A DNA stretch of 64,000 nt from Pseudoduganella buxea. GTDB lineage: Bacteria; Pseudomonadota; Gammaproteobacteria; Burkholderiales; Burkholderiaceae_D. The position numbers and the translations under genes are program-made. The DNA lies in assembly GCF_009720835.1 (NCBI RefSeq), contig NZ_WNKZ01000009.1:39883-103882 (forward strand), written 5' to 3'. The notes beneath the pieces are model-generated. The model did no database searches. It was not told the DNA's origin and worked only from the letters and a program-made list of their open reading frames with translations. Shown here one piece after another: positions 1 through 8,020 of the stretch (positions are counted from its first letter, which is position 1; every line of letters begins with the position of its first letter).

Positions 1-1
1 A

Positions 2-973
2 GACCCCGTGCGCATGCTGCGCGTAGTGCGTTTCGCGGCCAAGCTGAAGTTCGACATCGAGCCCTCCACGGCGGCCCCTATCGCCGTGATGGCGCCGCTG
101 ATCGACAACGTGCCCGCCGCGCGCGTGTTCGACGAGATGCTGAAACTGCTGATGAGCGGCCACGCGCTGGCCTGCCTCCAGCAGCTGCGCAAGGAAGGCC
201 TGCACCACGGCCTGCTGCCGCTGCTGGACGTGGTGCTGGAGCAGCCGCTGGGCTTCAAGTTCGTCACCCTGGCGCTGGACTCGACCGACCGCCGCATCGC
301 CGCCGGCAAGACCGTGTCGCCCGGCTTCCTGTTCGCGTCGCTGCTGTGGCACCAGGTGCTGGAAAAATGGAACGCCTACCAGGCCGCCGGCGAATTCCCC
401 ATTCCGTCGCTGCACCTGGCAGCCGACGAAGTGCTCGACTCGCAGACGGAAAAACTGGCCCTGCAGCGCAAGATCGGTTCGGACATGCGCGACATCTGGG
501 CCATGCAGCCCCGCTTCGAGCGCCGCAACGGCAAGAACCCGTACAAGCTGCTGGAGCACGTGCGCTTCCGCGCCGGCTACGACTTCCTGCTGCTGCGCTG
601 CGCCTCGGGCGAGCTGGATCCGGAACTGGGCGACTGGTGGACCGCGTTCTACGAAGGCGACGAGATCACCCGCGCCGAACTGGTGTCGTCCGCATCCGGC
701 ACCGGCGCCAAGCGCAAGCGCCCGGCCCGCCGCGGCCAGCGCCACAAGGACGCGCCGGAAGGCACCGAGCAGGACGAACACGCCGAGCATGACGATCACG
801 CCGCACCGGGCGAGCATGCGGACGCGGAAGCAGCCGAAGCGGCTGCCGACGACGCCTACTTCGATGCCGCCGCCGAAGCGACGGCCGCACCGCGCAAGCG
901 CCGCCGTGGCCCGCGCCGCCGCAAGCCCGCCGGCGACGGCGGCGCAGCACCCGCGGGCGACACCGGCGAATAA
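2..973 (+). CDS. pcnB: Poly(A) polymerase I, C-terminal part (5' end outside window)
   Basis: This is the 3' part of a gene that begins before the window. The frame is already open at base 2 and reads DPVRMLRVVRFAAKLKF, the conserved segment that follows the catalytic core in PcnB and CCA-adding enzymes. About 323 residues are visible. The first two thirds match the helical RNA-binding part of the family. The last ~90 residues are a low-complexity tail alternating acidic stretches with Arg/Lys clusters such as RKRRRGPRRRK, as is common for betaproteobacterial PcnB. The enzyme adds poly(A) tails to RNA 3' ends and promotes decay. The stop codon is one base before folK, so the two genes are probably co-transcribed. 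Confidence 0.9.
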   Translation, partial: DPVRMLRVVRFAAKLKFDIEPSTAAPIAVMAPLIDNVPAARVFDEMLKLLMSGHALACLQQLRKEGLHHGLLPLLDVVLEQPLGFKFVTLALDSTDRRIAAGKTVSPGFLFASLLWHQVLEKWNAYQAAGEFPIPSLHLAADEVLDSQTEKLALQRKIGSDMRDIWAMQPRFERRNGKNPYKLLEHVRFRAGYDFLLLRCASGELDPELGDWWTAFYEGDEITRAELVSSASGTGAKRKRPARRGQRHKDAPEGTEQDEHAEHDDHAAPGEHADAEAAEAAADDAYFDAAAEATAAPRKRRRGPRRRKPAGDGGAAPAGDTGE

Positions 974-974
974 C

Positions 975-1451
975 GTGGTCATCGCGTATATCGGCATCGG
1001 CGCCAACCTGGGCGACGCCCGCGCCAACGTCGAGGACGCGGTAGTGCGCCTGCGCCGGCTGCCCGGGACGCAGGTCACGGGCGTCTCCAGCCTGTATGCC
1101 ACCGCGCCCATCGATTCCTCCGGCGACGACTACATCAATGCCGTGGCCCGCGTCGACACGAACCAGGATGCGGAAAGCCTGCTGCAGGCGCTGCACGGCA
1201 TCGAACTGGCCCACGGCCGCGAGCGGCCCTACCGCAACGCCCCGCGCACGCTCGACCTGGACGTGCTGCTGTACGGCGACGAACGCATCGCCAGCGCCAC
1301 CCTGACGGTGCCGCATCCGCGCATGACGCAGCGCGCCTTCGTGCTGGTGCCGCTGCTGGAACTGGCGCCACGGCTCGACATTCCCGGCCTCGGTCCGGCG
1401 GCCGCCTTTGCGCCCGGCGTGGCGGACCAGGGCATCACCCTTCTTCCCTGA
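975..1451 (+). CDS. folK: 2-amino-4-hydroxy-6-hydroxymethyldihydropteridine pyrophosphokinase (HPPK)
   Basis: HPPK transfers pyrophosphate from ATP to 6-hydroxymethyl-7,8-dihydropterin in folate synthesis. The protein opens VVIAYIGIGANLGD, the family's N-terminal strand and substrate loop. It contains RPYRNAPRTLDLDVLLYGDE, with the paired Asp of the DLD motif that bind magnesium, and PHPRMTQRAFVLVPL near the end. I chose the GTG at 975 because it lies one base after the pcnB stop and gives 158 residues, the normal family length. No ATG is suitably placed, and the reading frame further upstream only overlaps pcnB. The pcnB-folK order, with panB about 5 kb further on, is typical of Burkholderiales. 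Confidence 0.92.
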   Translation: MVIAYIGIGANLGDARANVEDAVVRLRRLPGTQVTGVSSLYATAPIDSSGDDYINAVARVDTNQDAESLLQALHGIELAHGRERPYRNAPRTLDLDVLLYGDERIASATLTVPHPRMTQRAFVLVPLLELAPRLDIPGLGPAAAFAPGVADQGITLLP

Positions 1452-1459
1452 GAATTCCC

Positions 1460-1807
1460 ATGCAGATCCCCGTGATTGCGCAGACCGTTGGCCTGTTGAC
1501 CCTGTCGAATGTCTTCATGACGATCGCCTGGTACGGCCACCTGAAAAGCCTGTCGAGCAAACCCTGGTGGATCGCCGCCTTCATCAGCTGGGGCATCGCC
1601 CTGTTCGAGTACCTGCTGCAGGTGCCGGCCAACCGCATCGGCCATACGCAGTACAGCCTGGCCCAGCTGAAGATCATGCAGGAAGCGATCACCCTGACGG
1701 TATTCGTGCCCTTCGCGATGATCTACATGAACGAACCGTTCAAGACCGACTACATCTGGGCCGCCCTGTGCCTGGTGGGCGCGGTCTACTTCATCTTCCG
1801 CAGCTGA
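1460..1807 (+). CDS. DMT family small membrane protein (DUF486)
   Basis: A 115-residue, very hydrophobic protein with four predicted membrane spans (about residues 5-25, 35-55, 70-92 and 97-113). The pattern, including MTIAWYGHLK in the first helix and QVPANRIGHTQYSLAQLKIMQE in the middle, resembles the DUF486 branch of the drug/metabolite transporter superfamily. No substrate is known for the family. It starts 8 bases after folK and could be the last gene of that operon. It ends 18 bases before the converging stop of the FAD-binding protein gene. Confidence 0.75.
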   Translation: MQIPVIAQTVGLLTLSNVFMTIAWYGHLKSLSSKPWWIAAFISWGIALFEYLLQVPANRIGHTQYSLAQLKIMQEAITLTVFVPFAMIYMNEPFKTDYIWAALCLVGAVYFIFRS

Positions 1808-1825
1808 CCGCGCCCTCCTCCTGGC

Positions 1826-3364
1826 TTACCCCTGCAGCCGGCGCGGTTGCGCCACGTCGGCTGTGTCGAATGCCGCCTGCGCGAAGACCGTGGCGCAACT
1901 GCGGGCATGGCGGGCGTTGATGTCGAGGGCACTGGTGAAGAAGAAGGTCCCCGTGGTCAGCTCGCCCAGCGCATGCAGGCGCCCCTTGCGGCCGCCCACC
2001 CCGATCACTTCATAGCTGCGCGGATCGACGGCGATGCCGCCCAGCGGATGGGCCACGGCCGTGCCCCGTTGCAGCAGGTTGGCCAGCAGGGTCGAGTCCA
2101 GCTGCCGGGCCGTGCGCGGCGAACCGGTGGCGTTGATCAGGTAATCGTAGCCCAGCGCCGCCTGCTGCCGGTCGCCACGCGGCTGGACCAGGGGCTTGCC
2201 GTCGGCATCGGCCTCGATCGAAAAGTCGCCCGCCTGGAAGCGCAGCTGGCCGGACTTCAGGTAGCCCAGGATCTTCGCCGCGTTCTCGATCGGGATCGAC
2301 ACCCGGTAGCTCATGAAGGTGCTGAAGTATTCCGACAGGAACAGCGCCTTTTCGCTTTCCTTCAGCGCGGCCCACAGCTGGTCGATGATGGCGTTGGTCG
2401 AGTACAGCACCGCCTGCCACGGGCGGGGACCGCGCGCCAGCTCGATTTCCCGTTCCAGGTAGGCGGCGAGGTCAAGGGGCGGTGCCGGTGCCCGTACCAG
2501 GTCCGGCGGCAGGTCGCCGCCACCGGCGCGGGCGATCTCCTGCCTGACCAGGCCGACGATGTCGCCCAGCCGCAGCTTGCCCTTGGCGCGCACCAGCGCC
2601 TCGATGCGGTCCTGGCGCAGGTACTCGGGCACGATGCGACCCTGGGTACCGCGCACGCAGGGGAAATAACCGCTGCGCGAATGGATGACGATGGGCCCGC
2701 GGTGGCCGCCCTCGACCAGGCCGATGACGGCGTCGATGCAACTGAGGCGTGCGCCGACGATGCCGACCTTCGCATCCAGAGGGATCTTGTGCGGCAGCTC
2801 GGCCACCGGATACGGGTTGGGCAGGATGCGCCCGGCCTCGCCCGCGAACGGCGCCTGCCGTGCCGGCAAGGTGCCGCAGCACAGGAACACGTGATCCGAG
2901 TGCAGGGTCAGGCTGCAGTTGGTGCGGGCGATATAACCGTTGCCGACGGCGGCGACGTCGATCACTTCCGCGTCGACCTGGATGATGCGGATGTTCGTGG
3001 CCAGCGCCTGCTTGACGACCCAGGCCATCCGCGCCTGCAGGTACATGCCGAACAGGGGCCGCGGCGCGTAGCTGTCCGGATCAGCGTCGAAGGCGGGGAA
3101 GTGCCGGCGCCACTGCTGCCCGTTCTCGCGCAGCCAGTCCAGGAAGTCGCCGGGCCGGTCGTGGAAGGGCGTGATGAATCCCGTCTTGGTGTTGAGGATG
3201 TTCGACGCCACGTCGGGCGCATAGGCGGCGCCGGGACCGAACACGCCGCGCTTCTCGACCAGGTAGATGGTGGTCTCGGGCCGGCGTTCGGCCGGCACGG
3301 CGGCGATATAGTTATACAGGAATGCCAACGACGTCGCGCCGCCGCCTACGATAGTAATGACCAT
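1826..3364 (-). CDS. FAD/NAD(P)-binding oxidoreductase-like protein
   Basis: A 512-residue protein with an N-terminal dinucleotide-binding fold: MVITIVGGGATSLAFLYN is a GxGxxS-type Rossmann turn, and an acidic strand end follows at IYLVEKR. The segment GVFGPGAAYAPD is typical of the FAD-NAD(P)-binding domain called NAD_binding_9 in Pfam. A second nucleotide-binding segment lies at about residues 200-215 (KVGIVGARLSCIDAVI). Substrate and reaction cannot be read from the sequence. It is the last gene of a three-gene minus-strand unit, 24 bases after the CoA-transferase. The neighbours suggest a role in breakdown of an organic acid, but that is inference. Confidence 0.7.
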   Translation of the reverse strand: MVITIVGGGATSLAFLYNYIAAVPAERRPETTIYLVEKRGVFGPGAAYAPDVASNILNTKTGFITPFHDRPGDFLDWLRENGQQWRRHFPAFDADPDSYAPRPLFGMYLQARMAWVVKQALATNIRIIQVDAEVIDVAAVGNGYIARTNCSLTLHSDHVFLCCGTLPARQAPFAGEAGRILPNPYPVAELPHKIPLDAKVGIVGARLSCIDAVIGLVEGGHRGPIVIHSRSGYFPCVRGTQGRIVPEYLRQDRIEALVRAKGKLRLGDIVGLVRQEIARAGGGDLPPDLVRAPAPPLDLAAYLEREIELARGPRPWQAVLYSTNAIIDQLWAALKESEKALFLSEYFSTFMSYRVSIPIENAAKILGYLKSGQLRFQAGDFSIEADADGKPLVQPRGDRQQAALGYDYLINATGSPRTARQLDSTLLANLLQRGTAVAHPLGGIAVDPRSYEVIGVGGRKGRLHALGELTTGTFFFTSALDINARHARSCATVFAQAAFDTADVAQPRRLQG

Positions 3365-3388
3365 GGTAATGCTCCAATATCTTCAGTC

Positions 3389-4912
3389 TCAGTGGATCGA
3401 TTCGAAGCCCGCCATGGGCTTCAATGTGGGAGCGACGTCGAAGTCGCAGTCGACGGCGCGGCGGATGTCGGCCACGTCGATGCCGGGCGCCAGCTCGACC
3501 AGTTCCAGCCGGCCTGCGCCCAGGCGGAACACGGCCCGCTCCGTCACGTACAGCACTTCCTTCCCCTGCGTGGCGGCCCGCTCGCCGTTGAAGGTCAGCT
3601 GCGACACGTGCGTGTGGAACTTGCAGGTGCGCCCTTCGCGGGCGATGCGCAGCCGACCGTCCACGATCTCCACGGCCAGGCCGCCGGCCGTCAGGGTGCC
3701 GCAGAAGACGATTTTTTTCGCCGACTGCGAGATGTTGATGAAGCCCCCCGAGCCGACGAAGCGCCCGCCGAACTTGCTGACATTGACATTGCCTCGCGTG
3801 TCGACCTGGCCGAAGCCGAGGAAGGCCACGTCGATGCCGCCGCCGTCGTAGAAATCGAACAGCGCCGATTGCTCGATGACGGCGCGCGGATGCATGACGG
3901 CGCCGAAGGACAGGCCTTCGTCCGGCACGCCGCCGATCAGGCCCGATTCAACCGTCAGCGTGAAGTCCGCCATGCCCAGCGCGCGGGCCCGGGCCCCGAT
4001 CAGTGCCGGAATGCCGATGCCCAGGTTGACGTTGGCACCGGGGTGCCTTGCCAGTTCCAGCGCGGCGCGGTGGGCGACGATGCGCTTGGCGCAGGCGAAG
4101 GCCTTGGCCGGCGCGTGCCGCCGCACGGACGGCGCCCCCGTGTAGGCCGGGTCGTAGAAGGTGCCGTAGGTCTGCGGATGCCGGTGCTCCGGTGCCGGCA
4201 CGACGTAGTCCACCAGGAAGCCCGGAATCCTGACGTCGCGGTGGTTCGGCACGGGACCGTCCAGCAGCTGCTTGACCTGCACGATGACGATGCCGCCACT
4301 GTTGTGGGCCGCCTGGGCCTGCGCCAGCGCGTCCATGTACGAAGTCTCTTCGTCGAAGGTGATATTGCCTTCGCTGTCGCAGGCGGTGCCGCGCAGCAGC
4401 GCGCAATCGACGCGCCGGGCCGGATAGAACAGGTGGCGGCGCCCGTCGAAGTCGAGCTTCTGCACCAGCGGCGCGAACCTGCGCCGGTCGATCACGCCGC
4501 CTTCCACGTCCGGGTCGACGAAGGTATCCAGGCCGACATGGGTCAGCACGCCCGGCGCGCCGGCCGCGATGGCCGCGAACAGCTTGCTGACGACGCCCTG
4601 GGGCCAGTTGTGGGCTTCGATCGCGCCTTTCAGGCCCATGTCGGCCAGCGCCGGGCACAGGCCCCAGAAGCCGCCGATCGCCTTCGCCACGAGGCCGGGC
4701 ACGGCGAGCATGTCGACGCCCTGTCCCGCCTTGTCGCCCGGGCCGGCCCCGAACAGCAGGGACAGGTCGCGCGGGCTGCCCGTTTCATCGAAACGCCGGC
4801 GCAGCGCTTCCGTCAGGGTATCCGGGTGGCCGCAGCTGCCGAAGCCGCCGGGGATGACGGTCCAGCCGTCCTGCACCAGCCGCGCCGCTTCATGTGCCGT
4901 GATGATCTTCAT
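3389..4912 (-). CDS. Acyl-CoA:acetate/3-ketoacid CoA-transferase, fused alpha-beta type
   Basis: A 507-residue class I CoA-transferase with both subunits in one chain, close to the length of the YdiF / propionate CoA-transferase group. The N-terminal half (about 1-240) carries GGFGSCGHPDTL and GLVAKAIGGFWG; the C-terminal half begins near NVNLGIGIPA. The segment TVESGLIGGVPDEG holds the glutamate expected to form the gamma-glutamyl-CoA intermediate. The start is the ATG at 4912 (MKIITAHEA); further in-frame codons upstream overlap the cupin gene and look non-coding. The enzyme moves CoA between short-chain or 3-keto acids. It sits 8 bases behind the cupin gene, so they are co-transcribed. Confidence 0.88.
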   Translation of the reverse strand: MKIITAHEAARLVQDGWTVIPGGFGSCGHPDTLTEALRRRFDETGSPRDLSLLFGAGPGDKAGQGVDMLAVPGLVAKAIGGFWGLCPALADMGLKGAIEAHNWPQGVVSKLFAAIAAGAPGVLTHVGLDTFVDPDVEGGVIDRRRFAPLVQKLDFDGRRHLFYPARRVDCALLRGTACDSEGNITFDEETSYMDALAQAQAAHNSGGIVIVQVKQLLDGPVPNHRDVRIPGFLVDYVVPAPEHRHPQTYGTFYDPAYTGAPSVRRHAPAKAFACAKRIVAHRAALELARHPGANVNLGIGIPALIGARARALGMADFTLTVESGLIGGVPDEGLSFGAVMHPRAVIEQSALFDFYDGGGIDVAFLGFGQVDTRGNVNVSKFGGRFVGSGGFINISQSAKKIVFCGTLTAGGLAVEIVDGRLRIAREGRTCKFHTHVSQLTFNGERAATQGKEVLYVTERAVFRLGAGRLELVELAPGIDVADIRRAVDCDFDVAPTLKPMAGFESIH

Positions 4913-4920
4913 GGCGGACC

Positions 4921-5301
4921 TCACGTGAGCTGCTGCACCGGCACGTCGCGCATGGCGAGGATGGTGCAACCGTTCTTCGAGCGCATTTCATGGGTGGTGC
5001 CGGGCGCGCGGATGATCAGCGAGCCGGGTGCGAAGCTGACGTCGTTCTCGATATAGTCGCCCTGCAGCACGAATACCATTTCATAGCCCATGTGCAGGTG
5101 GCGCGGCGTGAACGCATCGGGCAGATAGCGGATCAGCGCCGCATCGGAGCCCTTCGGGTCGTCCTTCGTGTTGTCGAACAGGGGGTGGATCAGCACCCCC
5201 TTGCGCAAACCCGGCTGGTATTCGCGGAACGCGATATCGGGCAAGTGGATCGCGCCGACATCCATCTTCAGGACCTTGTCGAGCAGTTCTGGTGTGTTCA
5301 T
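4921..5301 (-). CDS. Single-domain cupin protein
   Basis: A 126-residue cupin. The first conserved motif is visible as FTPRHLHMGYEMVFVLQGDY, with metal-ligand histidines and glutamate, and the second as PGSLIIRAPGTTHEM. Small cupins of this kind act as dioxygenases, isomerases or ligand-binding proteins, and the type cannot be decided here. It is the first gene of the operon that continues with the CoA-transferase and FAD protein, and its promoter region contains an operator-like sequence related to those before the divergent TetR gene and the HPP gene. Confidence 0.75.
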   Translation of the reverse strand: MNTPELLDKVLKMDVGAIHLPDIAFREYQPGLRKGVLIHPLFDNTKDDPKGSDAALIRYLPDAFTPRHLHMGYEMVFVLQGDYIENDVSFAPGSLIIRAPGTTHEMRSKNGCTILAMRDVPVQQLT

Positions 5302-5401
5302 GTTTTCCCTGGCTTTCGAAATATGTTTTGGAAAGTTGGGCGAACCACGCCTTCGCCCTGGCCCAGCCCCGGCGGTAGCACAGGGCTGACGGAAGAGATG
5401 C

Positions 5402-5415
5402 TACCGAACGTTTGT
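5402..5415. promoter_or_regulatory. Candidate TetR operator before the cupin operon
   Basis: TACCGAACGTTTGT matches 12 of 14 positions of the palindromic site before the HPP gene (TACCAAACGTTTGG at 6157-6170). It lies about 100 bases upstream of the cupin start, in the region shared with the divergent TetR gene. The surrounding sequence also reads ACCGAAC-N4-GTTTGGT, a second way to pair two half-sites. Binding is inferred only from the similarity and position. Confidence 0.45.
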
Positions 5416-5504
5416 TTGGTTTACTGCGCTGAATATTCCGAGATTTGTAACGACATGGCGGTGTTTCTTCATTTGACGGGCCGAGCCGGGCGGCGTAATC
5501 TAGC

Positions 5505-5523
5505 CAAACATTCAGTATGTTTG
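5505..5523. promoter_or_regulatory. Inverted repeat in tetR leader, candidate autoregulatory operator
   Basis: CAAACAT-N5-ATGTTTG is a perfect 7-bp inverted repeat ending 10 bases before the tetR start codon. The half-site CAAAC is shared with the sites at 5402-5415 and 6155-6174. Position over the translation start region fits negative autoregulation, the usual mode for TetR-family regulators. Confidence 0.5.
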
Positions 5524-5533
5524 AAGCCCATCC

Positions 5534-6103
5534 ATGCGCAAGATCATCGAAAAAGTCGACCTGGTCGACATCGCCGCCGGCCTGTTCCGGATGAAGGGCT
5601 ACTCGGCCACGAGCATCGACGACATCGCCAAGGCCTGCGGCCTGACCAAGGGCAGCCTGTACCACCACTTCGCCGGCAAGGAGGAGCTGGCCGTCGCCGC
5701 GCTGGAGCAGGTGCACCAGTTCTACCGTGGCACCATCTTCGCCATCATCCGCGACAGCGACGCCCCCGGGGTGAAGGAACTGGAGGCCTTCAACCTGGCT
5801 GTCGAGCGCTTTTTCACGGATCACCCGCACGGCTGCCTGCTGGCCAACCTGAGCCTGGAAATCGGCGGCGCTGCGGACCTGTTCAGCCCGAAAATCAAGC
5901 GCTTCTTCGAGGAGTGGCTGGACTGCTACATGGTGGTATTCTCCCGCTACTTCCCCGCCGAGGAAGCCCGCCACCAGGCCCAGGATGCCGTCGCCATCGT
6001 CCAGGGCTGCATCCTGATGAACCGCATCTGGCGCAATATCTCGCCACTGCGGCGCCAGCATGCGCGGCTGCTGGCATCGTGCACGGCCGCGACATTGTCG
6101 TGA
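5534..6103 (+). CDS. TetR/AcrR family transcriptional regulator
   Basis: A 189-residue TetR-family repressor. The N-terminal helix-turn-helix is clear at about residues 24-48, with IDDIAKACGLTKGSLYHHF followed by KEELAVAALE. The C-terminal ligand domain resembles the TetR_C_16-type group with a conserved HPHGCLLANLSLE stretch. It is divergent from the cupin/CoA-transferase operon and upstream of the HPP gene in the same direction. Three operator-like palindromes with CCAAAC half-sites flank these units, so it probably controls both and itself. The inducing ligand is unknown; an acyl-CoA or organic acid would fit the neighbours. Confidence 0.88.
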   Translation: MRKIIEKVDLVDIAAGLFRMKGYSATSIDDIAKACGLTKGSLYHHFAGKEELAVAALEQVHQFYRGTIFAIIRDSDAPGVKELEAFNLAVERFFTDHPHGCLLANLSLEIGGAADLFSPKIKRFFEEWLDCYMVVFSRYFPAEEARHQAQDAVAIVQGCILMNRIWRNISPLRRQHARLLASCTAATLS

Positions 6104-6154
6104 CATAAAACCGCAAACGCAGTGAAATTCCTGTGCCACACTATCAGCATGAAA

Positions 6155-6174
6155 CATACCAAACGTTTGGCATG
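6155..6174. promoter_or_regulatory. Palindromic operator before HPP gene
   Basis: CCAAACGTTTGG at 6159-6170 is a perfect 12-bp palindrome, and the symmetry extends to 20 bp (6155-6174) with only one mismatched pair. It lies 36-55 bases upstream of the HPP gene start, where a repressor would block a promoter. It is the best-conserved of three related sites in this cluster and is most simply assigned to the adjacent TetR regulator. Confidence 0.6.
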
Positions 6175-6209
6175 ATTGTCTTTTAACCCACCTTGAAAGG
6201 ACCCACACC

Positions 6210-6719
6210 ATGTACGCTTTCCTCAGCAAACTGCGCGGCGACGGCGCCGACCTGCCGCCCCAACCCAGCCACAAGAACGTGCTGCTCGCCTGGCTGGGCG
6301 GCGTCCTCGCCATCGCGGCCGTGGCGGCGCTGACGGATGCGATGTCGACCGTTCTCCTGCTGGGATCGTTCGGCGCCTCTTGCGTGCTGGTATTCGGCTA
6401 CCCGGACGTGCCGTTCTCGCAGCCGCGCAACGTCGTCGCTGGCCACGTGTTCAGTTCCGCCATCGGCCTCGTGTTCCTGCACCTGTTCGGGCCGACGTGG
6501 TGGGCTGTTGCGCTGGCCGTGGGCACGGCCATTGCCGTCATGATGATGACACGCACCGTGCACCCGCCGGCTGGCTCGAACCCCGTCATCGTGTTCCTGT
6601 CCCAGCCCGGCTGGGGCTTCCTGCTGTTCCCCACCATGTTCGGTGCCCTCGTCATCGTCTGCGTCGCCCTGGCTTACAACAATGCCACGCGCAGCGCACG
6701 TTATCCGAAGTACTGGTAG
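6210..6719 (+). CDS. HPP family membrane protein
   Basis: A 169-residue integral membrane protein with about four to five membrane spans. The HPP motif that names the family is present as TRTVHPPAGSNPVIVF, and SFGASCVLVFGYPDVPFSQPRNVVAGH is the other conserved block. Plant homologues of this family have been linked to nitrite transport in plastids; the role in bacteria is not settled. A good ribosome-binding site (AAAGGA) precedes the ATG. The strong palindrome just upstream puts it under likely control of the neighbouring TetR protein. Confidence 0.85.
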   Translation: MYAFLSKLRGDGADLPPQPSHKNVLLAWLGGVLAIAAVAALTDAMSTVLLLGSFGASCVLVFGYPDVPFSQPRNVVAGHVFSSAIGLVFLHLFGPTWWAVALAVGTAIAVMMMTRTVHPPAGSNPVIVFLSQPGWGFLLFPTMFGALVIVCVALAYNNATRSARYPKYW

Positions 6720-6816
6720 GGCCGGCGGAGTCCGGCAAGCGGCCGTGCCGCAGTTTTCCGCACGGTCGTGCTGCAAGGTAGAATACGCGCCGTCAGCACA
6801 TTATTGAAGGACTCCC

Positions 6817-7695
6817 ATGTCTGGTTATCTGCAAGGAAAAGAAATGGCCGCACCGGCACCTGCCGCGGCGGGTTCGCCGGCACCGGCCGCCAAGGCGGTG
6901 GCCAACAAGGCCGTCACGACTCCGTCGCTGCGCGCGCTGCATGCGGCCGGCGAGAAGATCGCGATGCTGACCTGCTACGACGCCAGCTTCGCTTCGCTGA
7001 TGGAACGCAGCGGCGTCGAGATCCTGCTGATCGGCGACTCGCTGGGCATGGTCTGCAATGGCCACACGTCGACCTTGCCGGTAACGGTGCAGGAAGTGGC
7101 CTACCACACGGCCGCCGTCGCGCGGGGCGCCAAGTCGGCGATGATCATGGCCGACCTGCCCTTCGGCAGCTACGGCTCGCCGGAACAGGCACTGGCCAGC
7201 TGCGTGCAGCTGATGCAGGCCGGTGCCCATATCGTCAAGATCGAAGGGGCCGGCTGGCTGGCCGACACGGTGCGCTTCCTGGTCGAGCGGGGCGTGCCCG
7301 TGTGCGCCCACATCGGCCTGACGCCGCAGTTCGTCCACCAGCTGGGCGGCTACAAGGTGCAGGGCAAGACGGTCGAAAGTGCCGAGGCGCTGAAGGCCGA
7401 CGCGCTCAAGCTGCAGGCGGCTGGCGCCTCGCTCGTGCTGCTCGAAGCGGTGCCGTCGACCGTCGGCAAGGACGTCACGGCGGCGCTGTCGATTCCCACC
7501 ATCGGCATCGGCGCGGGCCCGGACTGCTCGGGCCAGGTGCTCGTCATGCACGACCTGCTGGGCGTCTTCCCCGGCCGCAAGGCCCGCTTCGTGAAGAACT
7601 TCATGGACGGCCAGGCCAGCATCGAAGCGGCCTTCGGCGCCTACGTGGCCGCCGTCAAGGACGGCAGTTTCCCGGCGCTGGAACACTGCTTCTAA
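6817..7695 (+). CDS. panB: 3-methyl-2-oxobutanoate hydroxymethyltransferase
   Basis: PanB transfers a one-carbon unit from methylene-tetrahydrofolate to 2-oxoisovalerate, the first committed step of pantothenate synthesis. Seen: [28 protein letters not shown] (metal-binding Asp), [14 protein letters not shown] and LEAVPS, all family landmarks. The catalytic domain starts near residue 36; before it lies an Ala/Pro-rich extension of about 30 residues. Two starts are possible: the ATG at 6817 behind GAAGGA, and an ATG at 6844 behind AAGGAAAAG. I kept the longer form. A candidate -10 (TAGAAT, 6779-6784) precedes it, and a strong hairpin terminator follows, so it is probably a single-gene unit. 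Confidence 0.93.
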   Translation: MSGYLQGKEMAAPAPAAAGSPAPAAKAVANKAVTTPSLRALHAAGEKIAMLTCYDASFASLMERSGVEILLIGDSLGMVCNGHTSTLPVTVQEVAYHTAAVARGAKSAMIMADLPFGSYGSPEQALASCVQLMQAGAHIVKIEGAGWLADTVRFLVERGVPVCAHIGLTPQFVHQLGGYKVQGKTVESAEALKADALKLQAAGASLVLLEAVPSTVGKDVTAALSIPTIGIGAGPDCSGQVLVMHDLLGVFPGRKARFVKNFMDGQASIEAAFGAYVAAVKDGSFPALEHCF

Positions 7696-7712
7696 GCGCT
7701 GCCAGCCCGACC

Positions 7713-7740
7713 AAAACCGGGGACTGTCCCCGGTTTTTTT
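7713..7740 (+). terminator. Intrinsic terminator of panB, also a member of the GGGGAC/GTCCCC repeat family
   Basis: AAAACCGGGGAC, a one-base centre and GTCCCCGGTTTT form a 12-bp stem followed by a run of T. The core GGGGACTGTCCCC resembles the palindromes at 21.3, 31.3 and 48.3 kb in this window. Confidence 0.85.
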
Positions 7741-7829
7741 GCATAAGCTTTCCATTTTTTATTCGTTCGTCTCCGCCTTTGCCATCGGTATAGTGTGAAC
7801 TCCCGCTTCACCTGATTGCCCAACCGTTC

Positions 7830-7916
7830 ATGCCTTACCCGTCTCACATCGCCGACCGCCACGTCCTGTACATGCTGTGCATGGCGCAGTGCATGTGCCT
7901 CTCGCGCACGCTCTAA
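7830..7916 (+). CDS. Possible 28-residue Cys/Met-rich leader peptide before the TonB-dependent receptor
   Basis: A short open frame, ATG at 7830 to TAA at 7914-7916, encodes 28 residues and contains LYMLCMAQCMC: three Cys and three Met within eleven codons. It lies 104 bases before the receptor gene, in the only long gap of this region (7696-8020). A weak promoter may precede it (TATAGT at 7789-7794 with TTCGTC 17 bases upstream). No clear Shine-Dalgarno sequence is visible. Dense rare-amino-acid codons in a short upstream frame are typical of attenuation peptides, here perhaps sensing cysteine or methionine supply. Expression is not shown, and chance cannot be excluded. Confidence 0.35.
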   Translation: MPYPSHIADRHVLYMLCMAQCMCLSRTL

Positions 7917-8020
7917 TCCGCCACCCTTAAGCCTGCTGTCCCGCACCGTCCCACAAGGCCGGCCAGGGACGCGCTCGCCCTGTCGCATCGTGACGGGGTC
8001 ACTCCCACCAAGAGGAAACC

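Noticed and set aside
1847..5056. An open frame of over 1,000 codons on the plus strand
   Set aside because: It runs antisense across three well-supported minus-strand genes, and its product is a low-complexity Arg/Gln/Ala/Val mixture. Such frames arise in high-GC DNA opposite real codons.
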